Notes under the pieces: generated by a model
Told to the model about the DNA's origin: nothing
Seen by the model: the letters and a program-made list of their open reading frames with translations, nothing else
Database searches by the model: none
Shown: positions 9,743 to 20,000 of the stretch, piece after piece
Layout: each line of letters starts with the position of its first letter
Numbering within the stretch: position 1 is the stretch's first letter
NCBI GenBank assembly: GCA_027382625.1
Contig: JAJKFJ010021990.1
Location: forward strand, 26,866-90,865
Length of the DNA: 64,000 bases
Source: Tetmemena sp. SeJ-2015
Taxonomy: Eukaryota; Ciliophora; Spirotrichea; Sporadotrichida; Oxytrichidae
Direction of reading: 5' to 3'
Program-made: the position numbers and the translations under genes

Positions 9743-10894
9743 ATGACTATAGATTTAGTCTACTTGAATGCAAACCCACATAATCATTATTATGATAAGG
9801 AAATCGGTATCTGTACACACTTTATTTTCAATTTGTTATCATATTAGGGGTTTTGAATTATCTTAGATTAATAGCAAATATCTTTTAATTTCTTAAGCAA
9901 TTTTGTAATGATTTCTTTAATGGCTATCTTCAAGTCTCAAGGTCTCAAATTATTTTGCTTCCTATAATTAAAATGCTAAGAGTAAGTACTAAGATTATTT
10001 CTTTAGATAACTAAAATGAATTTAATATGAACAGATGATATGAGTTTGAACTTTGCAATAATTTAATTCTCTTATTCATTCCTGATCGCAATTATTTATT
10101 TTATAAAAAGCATATGTAAAATAAAAAATCTTATCCATTTAATCAACCCCTTTTTCTCACTAAATAAAGAGAAAGTGCTACTAAAATCTGAATTTCATAA
10201 ATCAGATATCATATAAATAATCTGCATGAAAATCTTAGGAATCTTATATTTTTTAAAACAGTTGGCATCGTTTTAGAATTATAAAGATCCAACAAAAGAT
10301 AAAAAATTAAATTTCATTTAAACAAAATAATTAACAAGCTCTTTAAATCTTAAATGCATTTTAATTTATAAATCGATTGCATAATAGTTTAATCTATAAT
10401 AATTGTTTACTCAAATGATTTAAAAATTCAAATAAAATTTATCCTAAATAAAATATAATTTTTTTTACTTAATGTAAAGTTCACAAAAGTATAAATTTAA
10501 ATTATTTAATTGAGTAATTTATCTAAATTAAAACTAAAGCAGAAAATATGATGCTCAACTATTAAATGGAAAACAAATTTTCATTCTTATATAAATTGCA
10601 TGTCAAATTTGAAATAAATCTAATAATTTATCTAAAATATATCAGATATCATAATTTAAATATATCAATTTACTAACATTAAATCACAATTTTTAAGAAA
10701 GATAGAAATACTAAATCACTCTCTCTTTCTAATAATGAAGGAGAGAGCGAATGAGATAGAAATTAAATAAAAATTTAAGGATATGAAATTAAAATATTAT
10801 TATAGTGCCAATCTTTTAGAAGGGATTCTTTAGGTTATAAATACTCCTTGCTTTGTAATTTAATCAGTAATAAATTAAGCAAGAATCTATTATA
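9743..10894. other. AT-rich intergenic region
   Basis: No coding frame. Holds long A/T-rich stretches, a GAGAGAGCG-type purine patch near 10740 and the upstream region of copy 3, which resembles that of copy 4 (shared ATTATAGT..CCATCT-like block about 90 bases before each ATG). Confidence 0.4.
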
Positions 10895-12438
10895 ATGTCC
10901 TTAGAATCTAAAAACAAATAACGCATCTTCAAAGTAGTGGGAGGTGTATCTGCTCTAGCCCTAGCCTCAGCTGCTGCTCTCTATATGCTGAGTGAATTCT
11001 CAGGTAGCTATCTAGAGAAATCTGGACTGCAAGTGCTTGGCGATTTTGAAAACGCTGTGCCTGCTGGTCAAGCTGTGTTCTGGGAGCAACCAGGCTTCAG
11101 AGGAGCCAACATCCAGATGAATACAAATATTAAAGTGAGAGTGATGATATTCTTATGAACGTTGATACTCTAAACTTAGAAAAGTAGAAGTTTGAGAAAT
11201 TATATGTACTGTATATGGATTAGCAGATGTAGATTTAAGACACCAGTGGATGAATGACAAAATCTAGTCATTCCAGCTGGGCGCTAACATTAGAGTGAAG
11301 CTTTGCAGGAACTCTGGCTGCTCAGGAAACGGCTGGAAAGATCATCATAATCATACACTTCATAGCATACAACATTTATTAGATGCTCTTGAGCTAGTGG
11401 GCCCTTACAACTGTGGAGATATGACAGACGGTTCAGGGAAAATGCTTTCCCACATGACTCTTTACAGGTACGATCCTAAGAACAATTATATAGCAGCAAT
11501 TTAAGTTTTAAGTATAGAACGAGAAGTATGTGATGATCTTCAGCAATGAGAGATTTGAGCTAGGTTATGCTGGACTCTTCTCAGAGGGTCAGTACGACAG
11601 CTAGGACATAAAAAATCACCATGTTGACAAGGGCGGCTACAAACTCGCCACGTCATCCATGCTCATTCCTGAAGGAATTTATGTCACACTCTTCAAGGAA
11701 GACTAAACCTGCCTTTCTTTCTTGTAATGGATATTACTTAGAATAATTTAAAGAATGGTTTACTTCAGAGGAGAATAGATCACCGTAATTAAAAGTTAAT
11801 TAGATCATTATTGAAGGCCCTAAGGCTGTTGACCTAGGCAACGACCCCGCCTACCAAGGATGGAATCATCAAGCTAGAAGCATCCAGGTCGGATAGATCT
11901 CAAAGAAGCGAATCGATGTCCTCACCAAATGGACGAGAGTCATATCTGGTCGGATTTTAAGGCTATTTTTAATGGTAGCGGTCCAATTACCCACGAGATT
12001 CAGAAGGGTTGGAGCAAGGATGAGGTCAAGAAGGACGAGAAGACTGTGGTTGAACAATTCAATGCCTCCACAGAGGCTGGATTCTCCTTCATGGGCGCTT
12101 ATTCAAAGACTGTACTTTCCAACTCATTGAGTATCAGAATCTTCAACTCAGTTGAGAGGTCGCTTCACCAATCTACCATCATCACTGACACTGCCGTTTG
12201 CGAAAATCCTAAGGGAGATCTCGTTGCCCTTTACTAGTGGACATATAAATTATAGTATGTGTAAATGTTGACTCTTAACGGATCAGGAGATGGAAATGAC
12301 GTGTTCGTGCAAGACTCAAACTACATTTGCAGATATGGGTTGAACTCAAACACTCCTCCTTAATGCCCTCTTACTATGTGTGCTGATTCTCAGTGCACTA
12401 CATGCACAGACGGCTTCAACCCAAACACTATATAATGA
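10895..12438 (+). CDS. Membrane-anchored beta/gamma-crystallin-like protein, copy 3
   Basis: ATG 10895 opens a product with a basic N-terminus, a hydrophobic anchor (VSALALASAAALYMLS), crystallin-like units (VFWEQPGFRGANIQM; MNDKIQSFQLGANIRV; VMIFSNERFELG) and the conserved C-terminal half (VFVQDSNYICRYGLN, then paired Cys). Eight IESs with exact pointers restore one frame to TGA 12436-12438. It is much closer to copy 4 than to copies 1 and 2, indicating two rounds of tandem duplication. Same reservations on function as copy 2. Confidence 0.75.
11117..11159 (+). other. IES 1 of crystallin-like copy 3
   Basis: Pointer ATGAA at 11117-11121 and 11155-11159; joins IQM to NVDTLNL. Confidence 0.85.
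11177..11233 (+). other. IES 2 of crystallin-like copy 3
   Basis: Pointer TAGA at 11177-11180 and 11230-11233; joins DTLNL to DLRHQWMND. Confidence 0.75.
11339..11394 (+). other. IES 3 of crystallin-like copy 3
   Basis: Pointer AGAT at 11339-11342 and 11391-11394; joins GWKD to ALELVGPYN. Confidence 0.85.
11479..11520 (+). other. IES 4 of crystallin-like copy 3
   Basis: Pointer AGAAC at 11479-11483 and 11516-11520; joins DPKN to EKYVMIF. Confidence 0.85.
11697..11758 (+). other. IES 5 of crystallin-like copy 3
   Basis: Pointer GG at 11697-11698 and 11757-11758; joins LFK to VYFRGEQ. Confidence 0.75.
11776..11807 (+). other. IES 6 of crystallin-like copy 3
   Basis: Pointer TAGATCA at 11776-11782 and 11801-11807; gives GEQIIIEGPK. 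Confidence 0.85.
11947..11976 (+). other. IES 7 of crystallin-like copy 3
   Basis: Pointer TGGT at 11947-11950 and 11973-11976; gives ISGSGPITHE. Confidence 0.85.
12240..12272 (+). other. IES 8 of crystallin-like copy 3
   Basis: Pointer GAC at 12240-12242 and 12270-12272; joins LYQW to TLNGSGDG. Confidence 0.8.
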
Positions 12439-13055
12439 TATTTTATCCTTTTAAGTCATAGAATGTATTTTAAATAGCTCTGAATTTCCATTTAACTATT
12501 TCATGGAAAGTATTTTTAAAAGTAAAGGCATTTATTTTCTTGCATTTATATTTTGATTTATCAGTTAAAATTCTAGTCCACTTTCTCTAAATATGGTTAT
12601 GCTTCATTTGTTTACTTTTAGAACTGAATATCATTATATATTAGAAAAGAACAAGCATAGATAGCTTATTTTTCATTAATTACTATTCATCACTCATATT
12701 CTAAGATGAATTTAAATAAATGACTTAATTAAATCAATAGCATAGTTTAGATTATAAAGGAGAATTAAAAATTTCCCATACACCACATTAAAATTAAATA
12801 TTCAAATTTAAACAAAAGATAGTAACAAAGCAAGAAATAAATGAAAACTTAATTAGCTCTTAAGGTAATAAAATAATTTCTCTGGTGAAAATTAAGGAGA
12901 AAGCAGCTTGGAATCATTAAAGGGATAGAATAAATAAAAGTTAAAATATATCAAGTTAAAATATTATAGTACCATCTAACTTAAAAAGACTCCTTAAGAA
13001 CTTGATTTGTTAATTTCTTCTATATAATCAGTATTAAATAACAGAATCTTTTACA
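12439..13055. other. AT-rich intergenic region between copies 3 and 4
   Basis: No coding frame. The final 150 bases resemble the upstream region of copy 3. Confidence 0.4.
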
Positions 13056-13277
13056 ATGTCGGTAGAGCTAAAAAATAAATAACGCATCTTCAAAGTAGTG
13101 GGAGTCGTATCAGCTCTAGCCCTAGCTTCAGCAGCTGCTCTTTACATGCTGAGTGAATTCTCAGGCAACTATCTAGAGAAATCTGGACTGCAAGTGCTTG
13201 GAGATTTTGAAGAAACTGTGCCTGCTGGTTAAGCTGTGTTCTGGGAGCAACCAGGCTACAGAGGAGCCAACATCCAG

Positions 13278-13321
13278 ATGAATACAAATATTAAAGTGAG
13301 AATGGTGATATTCTTATGAAT
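13278..13321 (+). other. IES 1 of crystallin-like copy 4
   Basis: Pointer ATGAAT at 13278-13283 and 13316-13321. Confidence 0.85.
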
Positions 13322-13493
13322 GTCGACACTTTAAACCTAGAAAGTAAATATGATAAATAAAATGTATTCTAATGGATTTAGCTGATTTGGATTTTTGACA
13401 ACAATTTTTACCAAACATCTATTCCTTCCAAATAGGCTCTAACGTGAGAGTCAAGCTCTGCAAGAATTCTGGCTGCTCCGGTAACACTTGGAC

Positions 13494-13533
13494 AGATAAT
13501 TATACAATTCATAACATACTACATTTTTTAGAT
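13494..13533 (+). other. IES 3 of crystallin-like copy 4
   Basis: Pointer AGAT at 13494-13497 and 13530-13533; joins TWTD to ALELVGPYN. Confidence 0.85.
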
Positions 13534-13621
13534 GCTCTTGAGCTTGTGGGCCCTTACAACTGCGGCTAAATGACTGATTTCTGGGGGATTATATCCCACA
13601 TCAAACTTTACAGATATGACC

Positions 13622-13661
13622 CTAAGAGTAAAATGAAAAGCACCAAATATTTTAACTAAGA
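13622..13661 (+). other. IES 4 of crystallin-like copy 4
   Basis: Pointer CTAAGA at 13622-13627 and 13656-13661; joins DPKN to EKYVMIF. Confidence 0.85.
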
Positions 13662-13840
13662 ATGAGAAGTATGTGATGATATTTAGCAATGAGAGATTCG
13701 AGTTAGGCACCAGTAGACTCTTCGCTGAGGGTTAGTACGACAGTGAAGACATAAAAAATCACCATGTTGACAAGGGCGGCTACAAATTTGCCGCTTCATC
13801 TATGATTATTCCTGAAGGACTCTTCATCACTCTTTCCAAG

Positions 13841-13900
13841 AAGGACTAACCTGTTTTACTACTTTTCATTTGATTTTAAGTTGATCAATTTAAAGAAAGG
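13841..13900 (+). other. IES 5 of crystallin-like copy 4
   Basis: Pointer AAGG at 13841-13844 and 13897-13900; joins LSKK to VYFRGEQ. Confidence 0.8.
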
Positions 13901-13919
13901 TTTACTTTAGAGGTGAGTA

Positions 13920-13949
13920 GATTGCTCTAAATGTGAGTTAAATTTTGAT
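13920..13949 (+). other. IES 6 of crystallin-like copy 4
   Basis: Pointer GAT at 13920-13922 and 13947-13949; gives GEQITIMGPK. Confidence 0.8.
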
Positions 13950-14090
13950 CACTATCATGGGCCCTAAGGCTGTTGATTTGAGCAACGACCCTGTCTATCG
14001 AGGATGGAACCATGAAGTAAGAAGTATACAAGTTGGACAGATATCAAAGAAGCGGATCGATGTCCTAACTAAGTGGGAAAGAGTTATCTC

Positions 14091-14120
14091 TGGTATTTTT
14101 AATGCCTATATATAATGGTA
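14091..14120 (+). other. IES 7 of crystallin-like copy 4
   Basis: Pointer TGGTA at 14091-14095 and 14116-14120; gives ISGSGPITHQ. Confidence 0.85.
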
Positions 14121-14380
14121 GCGGCCCAATTACTCACCAAATTCAAAAGGGTTGGAGCAAGGATGAGGTCAAGAAAGACGAGAAGACTGTTGTTAATTAA
14201 TTCAACGCAAGCATTGAAGCTGGATTCTCTTTCATGGGCGCCTATACAAAGACTAAACTCTCCAACTCTTTGAGTGTCAGAATCTTCAACTCAGTTGAGA
14301 GATCACTTCACCAGTCTACCATCATCACTGACACAGCCTTTTGTGAGAATCCTAAAGGAGATCTCGTTGCTCTCTATTAG

Positions 14381-14417
14381 TGGACATTTAAATTAAAGTA
14401 TGTGTAAAGTTTGGACA
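14381..14417 (+). other. IES 8 of crystallin-like copy 4
   Basis: Pointer TGGACA at 14381-14386 and 14412-14417; joins LYQW to TLNGSGDG. Confidence 0.85.
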
Positions 14418-14574
14418 CTCAACGGATCAGGAGATGGAAATGACGTGTTCGTGCAGGACTCAAACTACATCTGCAGATATGGGTTGAACTCAAACACTCC
14501 TCCTTAATGCCCTCTTACTATGTGTGCAGATTCTCAATGCACCATTTGCACAGATCCCAAACACTCTAGAATGA

Positions 14575-15561
14575 TGTTTTCATCACCTTATAGTTAAGCT
14601 ATATAGTTTTCAATTTCTCTTATTTCCTAATATAGAAATTTGCTTTTAAGCCAAGATAAAAGGTTTATAGCAAGACAATTCATTTGTATCAAGATTCAAA
14701 TAGCTTTTATTATTCCCTTAACTTATTATTTTCAGTTGTCTGTTTAAATTCCAATCTCTTTTCTCTCGATGCTATAGGGTATTTTTTGGAATATAGAAGA
14801 AATTAAATTTTTATAATGCGTGATAAATAATGCTTTTTGTTGTTTAAAGCTTTTGATTAATTTTAGTTCTTAATTTTCGAGAATCTTAAAAATAGGTGTT
14901 TCGTAACATCTTCATCTATTTCATATAGGTTAATATAGTCTCAAAGATGGAGTTAACAAATCCCAAATCGTTGTTTTTGTCTCAAGCTCTATCGTTGATT
15001 AGTGTCACTTGAAGTTCCATTTCCATCCTTTATATTATTTTACTATGAGTGGTCTTGAATAGTCATGAATTCCTTTATAGGGTCATGTCTTCCCAAATTA
15101 AAATTCTTAATTCAAAAGTCTTACTAATTTTAGGCTGACGGAAATTATGATTAGCAAGTATAATGGGTTTAATAATCTCAGCATTTTTAAATCACAGATA
15201 CCACTGAACAAACTATTTATTTCATACCCTAAAATTCTCAATCTCAAGATAACCAAATATATAATTAAGGGTGAAAAACAAAACTTTAAAATCAAACAAG
15301 ACAACGACATAGTAGGAGACAGAGACCGAACCAGCAATGAGGGTGGAATATGATATCTTAATTTAAAGTGACTAAAAGTGTAAGAGTGGAAATCTTCTTG
15401 AACTCTAATATTTTAAAGATTTTCAAAAATTAAGTACTAAAATTAATAAAAGGCACTAGAAACCAAGAATATTTATTTATCGCACATTTACGCCACAAAT
15501 TTACGTAATTCTCGATTTTAAAAAAAATTTGTCTTTACTAATGCTTTATTCTTTACTCTTA
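14575..15561. other. Intergenic region, no convincing gene
   Basis: Overlapping frames on both strands at 15107-15353 are open but neither has persuasive composition or a pointer-resolved continuation. The rest is AT-rich. Confidence 0.4.
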
Positions 15562-16721
15562 TCAATAAACTTATAATTAAAACTTTAGAGATTAATCAGT
15601 AGTTTAGTTGAGTAGATGCTTCTTGTTTGCGTTTTTGAGTCTGTTGTGATAGAAAGCGTCCACGAAAACGTTAACCTAAGGTAACTATCGCCACTAGTAG
15701 CTTAGTGATGCGTTGATCGGATCAAACCTTAAGGAACTGTCAGCACTATTCTTCAAATACGAAGAAGTCGCATACTCCTCCTGCACTCCAAGAGAACGAT
15801 AGATTGACCAATAATATACTTAAAATATATGCTATATAAAAATCACTCAGACCAAGAAAGCAAGAAAGTTAGAGCGGTGAAAGCAATTGGGAAGAGCTTT
15901 CTATCATTCAACTGCTAACCCCACCTAAACAAACGAAGCACTCCGTATCCATAAAGTGTTCCGAAGACTGTCGAGCAAAGCGCTGTCAGTAGGATCCCTG
16001 GATTTTCATTCGGCCCGTAGTAGCTAGAAGCAGCATAGAAAGTCATAGAATTGCCGATCAAATACAATGCGTCTATTAGGACCTTGAAGTTCTGTTGGTA
16101 AAAGTAGGACCCAAGCATCGCTCCGAATGAGAGGTTGAACAAAAGCCACATGCTATGCTTCAAATTCGGCTGCTTATAGTAGTCAACTAGGTAGGTGCCA
16201 ACTAGGAAACCTACTCCTGAAAGCAAGTAAGTGAGGGGTGACATCATCCTAGATCTGCGCAGGAATACTATCATCCACCCACTTAGAGCCTGAAAGTAAA
16301 GACACTAATATATAAGATAAGAAAAACTGATGGATTAAGACTCTGGCTGTAGTAATACTGCGACTACTTTCCTATGTAGATTTTTTCCTCATTTCCTGGG
16401 TCAGGCTACTCTACAAGCATCCACTCGGGCAGTATTTACTTGAAGTAGTCTTGATACTTGAGTGCAATACTCATGCCTATTCCTCCTACTCCTATCATCA
16501 GTGCAGACGTCAGATTGTAGTACAAATCAATCAATATATATCTATGAGTACTTTGATGGGGTTTCTTGCTTAATGAGTTACATCTGATGTTCCGCAGCCA
16601 ATTTAATCTTCTGCTTTCTCTCTGAGAGATTTATCTTACCCCTCTCTACTCTTTCTGAGTGCTTTAGTTTATCTATGTATTTAAGAGCCTACTGAATTTT
16701 CTTTAAGTTCCTCAAGTTCAT
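15562..16721 (-). CDS. Multi-spanning membrane protein, unknown
   Basis: Minus-strand gene from ATG (16719-16721) to TGA (15562-15564), about 340 residues after removing three pointer-defined IESs. The N-terminus is basic and helical (about residues 1-58), followed by several hydrophobic helices: NLTSALMIGVGGIGMSIAL, YLLSGVGFLVGTYLV, SMWLLFNLSFGAMLGSYF, ILLTALCSTVFGTLYGYGV and a further one at the last IES junction. A conserved-looking tail (DPINASLSYQ..VNVFVDAFY) follows. The pattern of about six or seven helices with a W..F..S.G block recalls Bax-inhibitor-1/GHITM-type proteins, but I cannot confirm that. Unknown function. Confidence 0.65.
15806..15855 (-). other. IES 3 of membrane-protein gene
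   Basis: Pointer GACCAA (plus strand) at 15806-15811 and 15850-15855. Removal joins TFLLSW to SIYRSLGVQEEYA in frame. Confidence 0.85.
16290..16345 (-). other. IES 2 of membrane-protein gene
   Basis: Pointer CTG (plus strand) at 16290-16292 and 16343-16345. Removal joins QYYYSQ to ALSGWMIVF. Confidence 0.75.
16519..16550 (-). other. IES 1 of membrane-protein gene
   Basis: Pointer AGTA (plus strand) at 16519-16522 and 16547-16550. Removal joins ETPSK to YYNLTSAL. Confidence 0.8.
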
Positions 16722-17097
16722 TTATTGAATCAGTGATTTAAGTTTAAGGACTGTCTAAAAGAGAGTTAGTGAGTGATAAATTTGCCCTGTTTTAGTATTT
16801 ATATAGTTATATTTAGGATTTAAATAAAGTGAGAAAGCGAGATTGATGGCTTAAATTATTCTAACAACTAAACTCATGAACACATTTCATCAGAATTGGA
16901 AGCTGTATCCACTCTCTATTGATCCAATATTTATACCTCCATTTTGAACTTATAGTATTACGACTCAATGATGATTTTTTTGAAGGAGTTCAAGAAATTA
17001 ATTTGAACTACTGCTCTAAAAAAGGAGCATATATATCTACTAGCCATTTATAACTAGCATCATTATATTAGGGTGAGGAGAAGGTAACTTCAGCTTA
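16722..17097. other. Intergenic region
   Basis: No gene seen. Separates the membrane-protein gene from the 3' end of IFT140 on the same strand. Confidence 0.5.
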
Positions 17098-20000
17098 TCA
17101 GTAGTCCTCCTTGATATCCTCATCAATACCGTCATTGACTGCTTTACTCTTGCCAGGAACGGGCATGCCAACCTGCCCATAGACCTCTTCAACCAACTGA
17201 GGATCCAGGTAAGGAGTGATGTTTGCTATCTTCTTACGCATCTTTTCAATATTCTAGTAAGCCTCTCTATACTGCCTGTTAGTAGAGAAGAACTCCACTA
17301 ATTGAGCAAACACGTCTCCTAGTCTTATACTGTCGTCTACTCCTGGCATCTCCACTAACTAGTTGCACAGAGTCACCATCGTCTAGGTGTCTCCACCCGC
17401 GAATGCCTCAATAAGATACTGTAAATTATACAAATAGGCCTCTCTGGCTTGAACGAATTTTTCAATGATGCCTATTCTATCTTTAAGCATCCTCACCTTC
17501 ATCTCTTTGTTAGCCGCTGTTGTTGCTTTCTCAAGTTGTCTGAGTGCCTCCCTCATAGCTCCTTAAGCCTTCTCGTAGTCTCTATACTCATCGATCTCAA
17601 CTTATGCACATGCATCATAGAAGTTAGCTAATGACTCAAATGCCTTGGCCTTTTGATAGAAGGAAATAATTGTCTTCATAATCTCAGGGTCGTTCAAAAA
17701 TATAGAGATACATCATGATTAAAATTTATATTATTTTAAATTATTCAAAATTTCCTGCGAACGTAAAATTCGGGTTCTGGGTTTAAGAAAACCAATAACT
17801 TTCCTTAATTCAATTCTGGGAGGTTTACCTTATTTTCAAATGTTAGATTTTCCTGCTTGAAGTTATTCTTCTAAGTTTTGCAAGTCGAGAAGCCTTGAGC
17901 CTCGTCTTTTATCACGTTTTCAGGCCAAGTTTCATAGCGAAACCTTCCTCGAGCAATGTTTAACTTACCCCCAGAGCTTCGGTGAACTTGCCCAAACAGA
18001 TATGAATTTCTATTCTTTTTGGGTGAATCCTTGGGAAAAAGTTTAGGGGGTACCCAACAGGGAAAACCCTCGATTATTTGTAGGGTTATCAAAAGCTGTA
18101 AATAAAGTTAATAAGCAAGCCAAGGTTTTTTCACCCCCCATGTAAAGGGGACACCATTAGCCTTTTCAAGAAGCGTGCACCATGATTAGCTTGCGCTCAT
18201 CAAAACCTGCAGGGCCTCTTGATTCCCAATTGCTAGTCTTAAAGACTTTATTTATCTAGTGGAGTTAAACTCTAACTTACTTGAAAAGATGGGCTCTGAC
18301 ATATTTTCTCATGGCAGCCAAGTGGAGAAACTTGAGGATCGGGTCTCTAAAGAAATTCCTGCAAGACGTAGAGCAATTCCATGAAATAGACAGATGAACC
18401 GTGTCACAGCCGCAGTAGAATGACGCTGTTTGCAGGTCTTAATGAAGATTCTAGGCGAGCTGGGTTCATTTACAGGATGGGATTCACTCACAACATCGCG
18501 CTTAAGTACAGCTACTTGGATTGGTCAGGAAGGAAAGTGATATGCAAGAAGTTAGGAGATAGCTTGCAGCAAAAGTTAGAGAGGATGCTAAAGTATGATA
18601 TGACCTCGCCAATTCGCACCAAAAAGACCTCGCCTATTCGCACCAATCCAAAACAGTACAGACTGAATCGCTTCGCAGTGAGAAGACTGCGACAAGTTCT
18701 TCGGCTTTCAAGAATAAGAAGATATTCAGTCGCTTGCAAGAGATAGCAACGCTTGACTCAAGCACTATACATCAGCAGGAGAACGTCCCTAGTAAAGTAG
18801 AGAAGAGCAATGTTTGCCAATGCTCAGACTAAAGTAGCGAAATCAGCAATCAGGATAGTGAAGCTTAGGATAGAAAGCCAAAGCTATTAGTGAAGCGATA
18901 GGCGATGAACCCTAACTCACCTTCGGCCAAGATTTACAAAACGATCAGCAAGAACAATGGCGTTCCAGGTGGGTAGCTCAAGGAGGCAGTAAAATGCAGG
19001 GCCGGCGCCTTCAACAAGCATTGCAGTTACTTTGGATGTAAGAAGCTGAAACCCATATCAGGGGATCATTGGGGGAGGCACGTCTTGAAACACCAGAAGG
19101 CATCTGGATCGAAGGAGGGCATCGACTTTCAGAGGTGCTATGGTGACTAGTGCGAAACATGCTCAGAATGTAAGTAATCAAAATTATTGGAGCTGATAAA
19201 AAAACATAAAACATTGATTGGTGCGAATTGGCGAGGTAATTTTGGTGCGAATTGGCGAGGTCTTTTTGGTGCGAATTGGCGAGGTACCTTTTGAGTACTT
19301 TTGAAATCTTAAAGCAATCCTCCCTAGGAGTAGGTATCTCCAATATCTTTCGTTAAACTTAGCTTATGCTCTGTATAGACAAGAAGAGATAGCAGAAAAG
19401 GCAAGGGAAGCACAAGCAAATGAAGTGTGACCAATACCTTGCCAGTAAAACAACCGAGAGCTTTGTAAAGGGCTTAGATCCACCAATATGCACAAAGTGC
19501 TGGAATATGATGTGAGGCGAGAGGAATCCCGATTGGTAAAATGAATGCATATGACTGAACGAAGTGAGAATTCACTGTTTTAAAATACTAAAGTAGAGCT
19601 AGAAAGGTATAAATATGCATCACTAATTTCTAATAAGCTAATTTAAACTTGTCGTTATATATTCACAATCTTCAGTATCAAACCCCAATTAGGCAATTAT
19701 TAATTTAATGGCTGTTATTTAAAGGTATTTGTATTTATTGGTCACTGATTTTCTCAATAATTGAGAAAAATTCTACCTTATACTCACAATGATATAAGTT
19801 GTGCCAGTTCTAGTTCTGGAGGAAATTACCTGCGAGTACGTAAACTTCTGGCTGCCTGGCGTTCTAAGCAAACCCAATAACTGCCTTGACATCTCCACTT
19901 TTGAGGAGGCACTTCATACCCTTCAGCTTCTCATTAGCCATGGTGTAGAGTTTACCTCCCAGCTTGAAGTCTCCCTACTTCTTGCTAAGTTTAGCAAGTC

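Larger units (their letters stand above)
13056..14574 (+). pseudogene. Membrane-anchored beta/gamma-crystallin-like protein, copy 4 (probably broken)
   Basis: ATG 13056 and most of the product match copy 3 closely (same anchor, VFWEQPGYRGANIQM, VMIFSNERFELG, VFVQDSNYICRYGLN). Seven IESs are resolved by exact pointers. Two defects are visible: an in-frame TGA at 13396-13398 where copy 3 reads Leu-Arg, in the one IES region I could not resolve (about 13337-13400), and a short deletion near 14555 that shifts the frame before the stop position homologous to copy 3 (TGA 14572-14574), leaving the frame open downstream. Either defect could be sequence error; together they suggest a pseudogene. Confidence 0.65.
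17692..19800 (-). other. Giant IES inside IFT140 carrying another gene
   Basis: Pointer GTT (plus strand) at 17692-17694 and 19798-19800. Removing about 2.1 kb joins ..FLQNQNWHN to [12 protein letters not shown], exactly the sequence order expected for IFT140. The segment holds a degraded copy of an IFT140 part (17810-18370), a zinc-finger gene on the plus strand (18420-19515) and two clusters of a 24-bp repeat. Confidence 0.8.

Noticed and set aside
4651..14574. The crystallin-like proteins as pore-forming (aerolysin-type) proteins
   Set aside because: Fusions of these domain types exist, but I see no convincing membrane-insertion hairpin pattern, and the C-terminal half is unrecognised.
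15107..15353. Overlapping ORFs on both strands
   Set aside because: Mirror-image hydrophobic/charged composition, no pointer-supported extension, no family resemblance.
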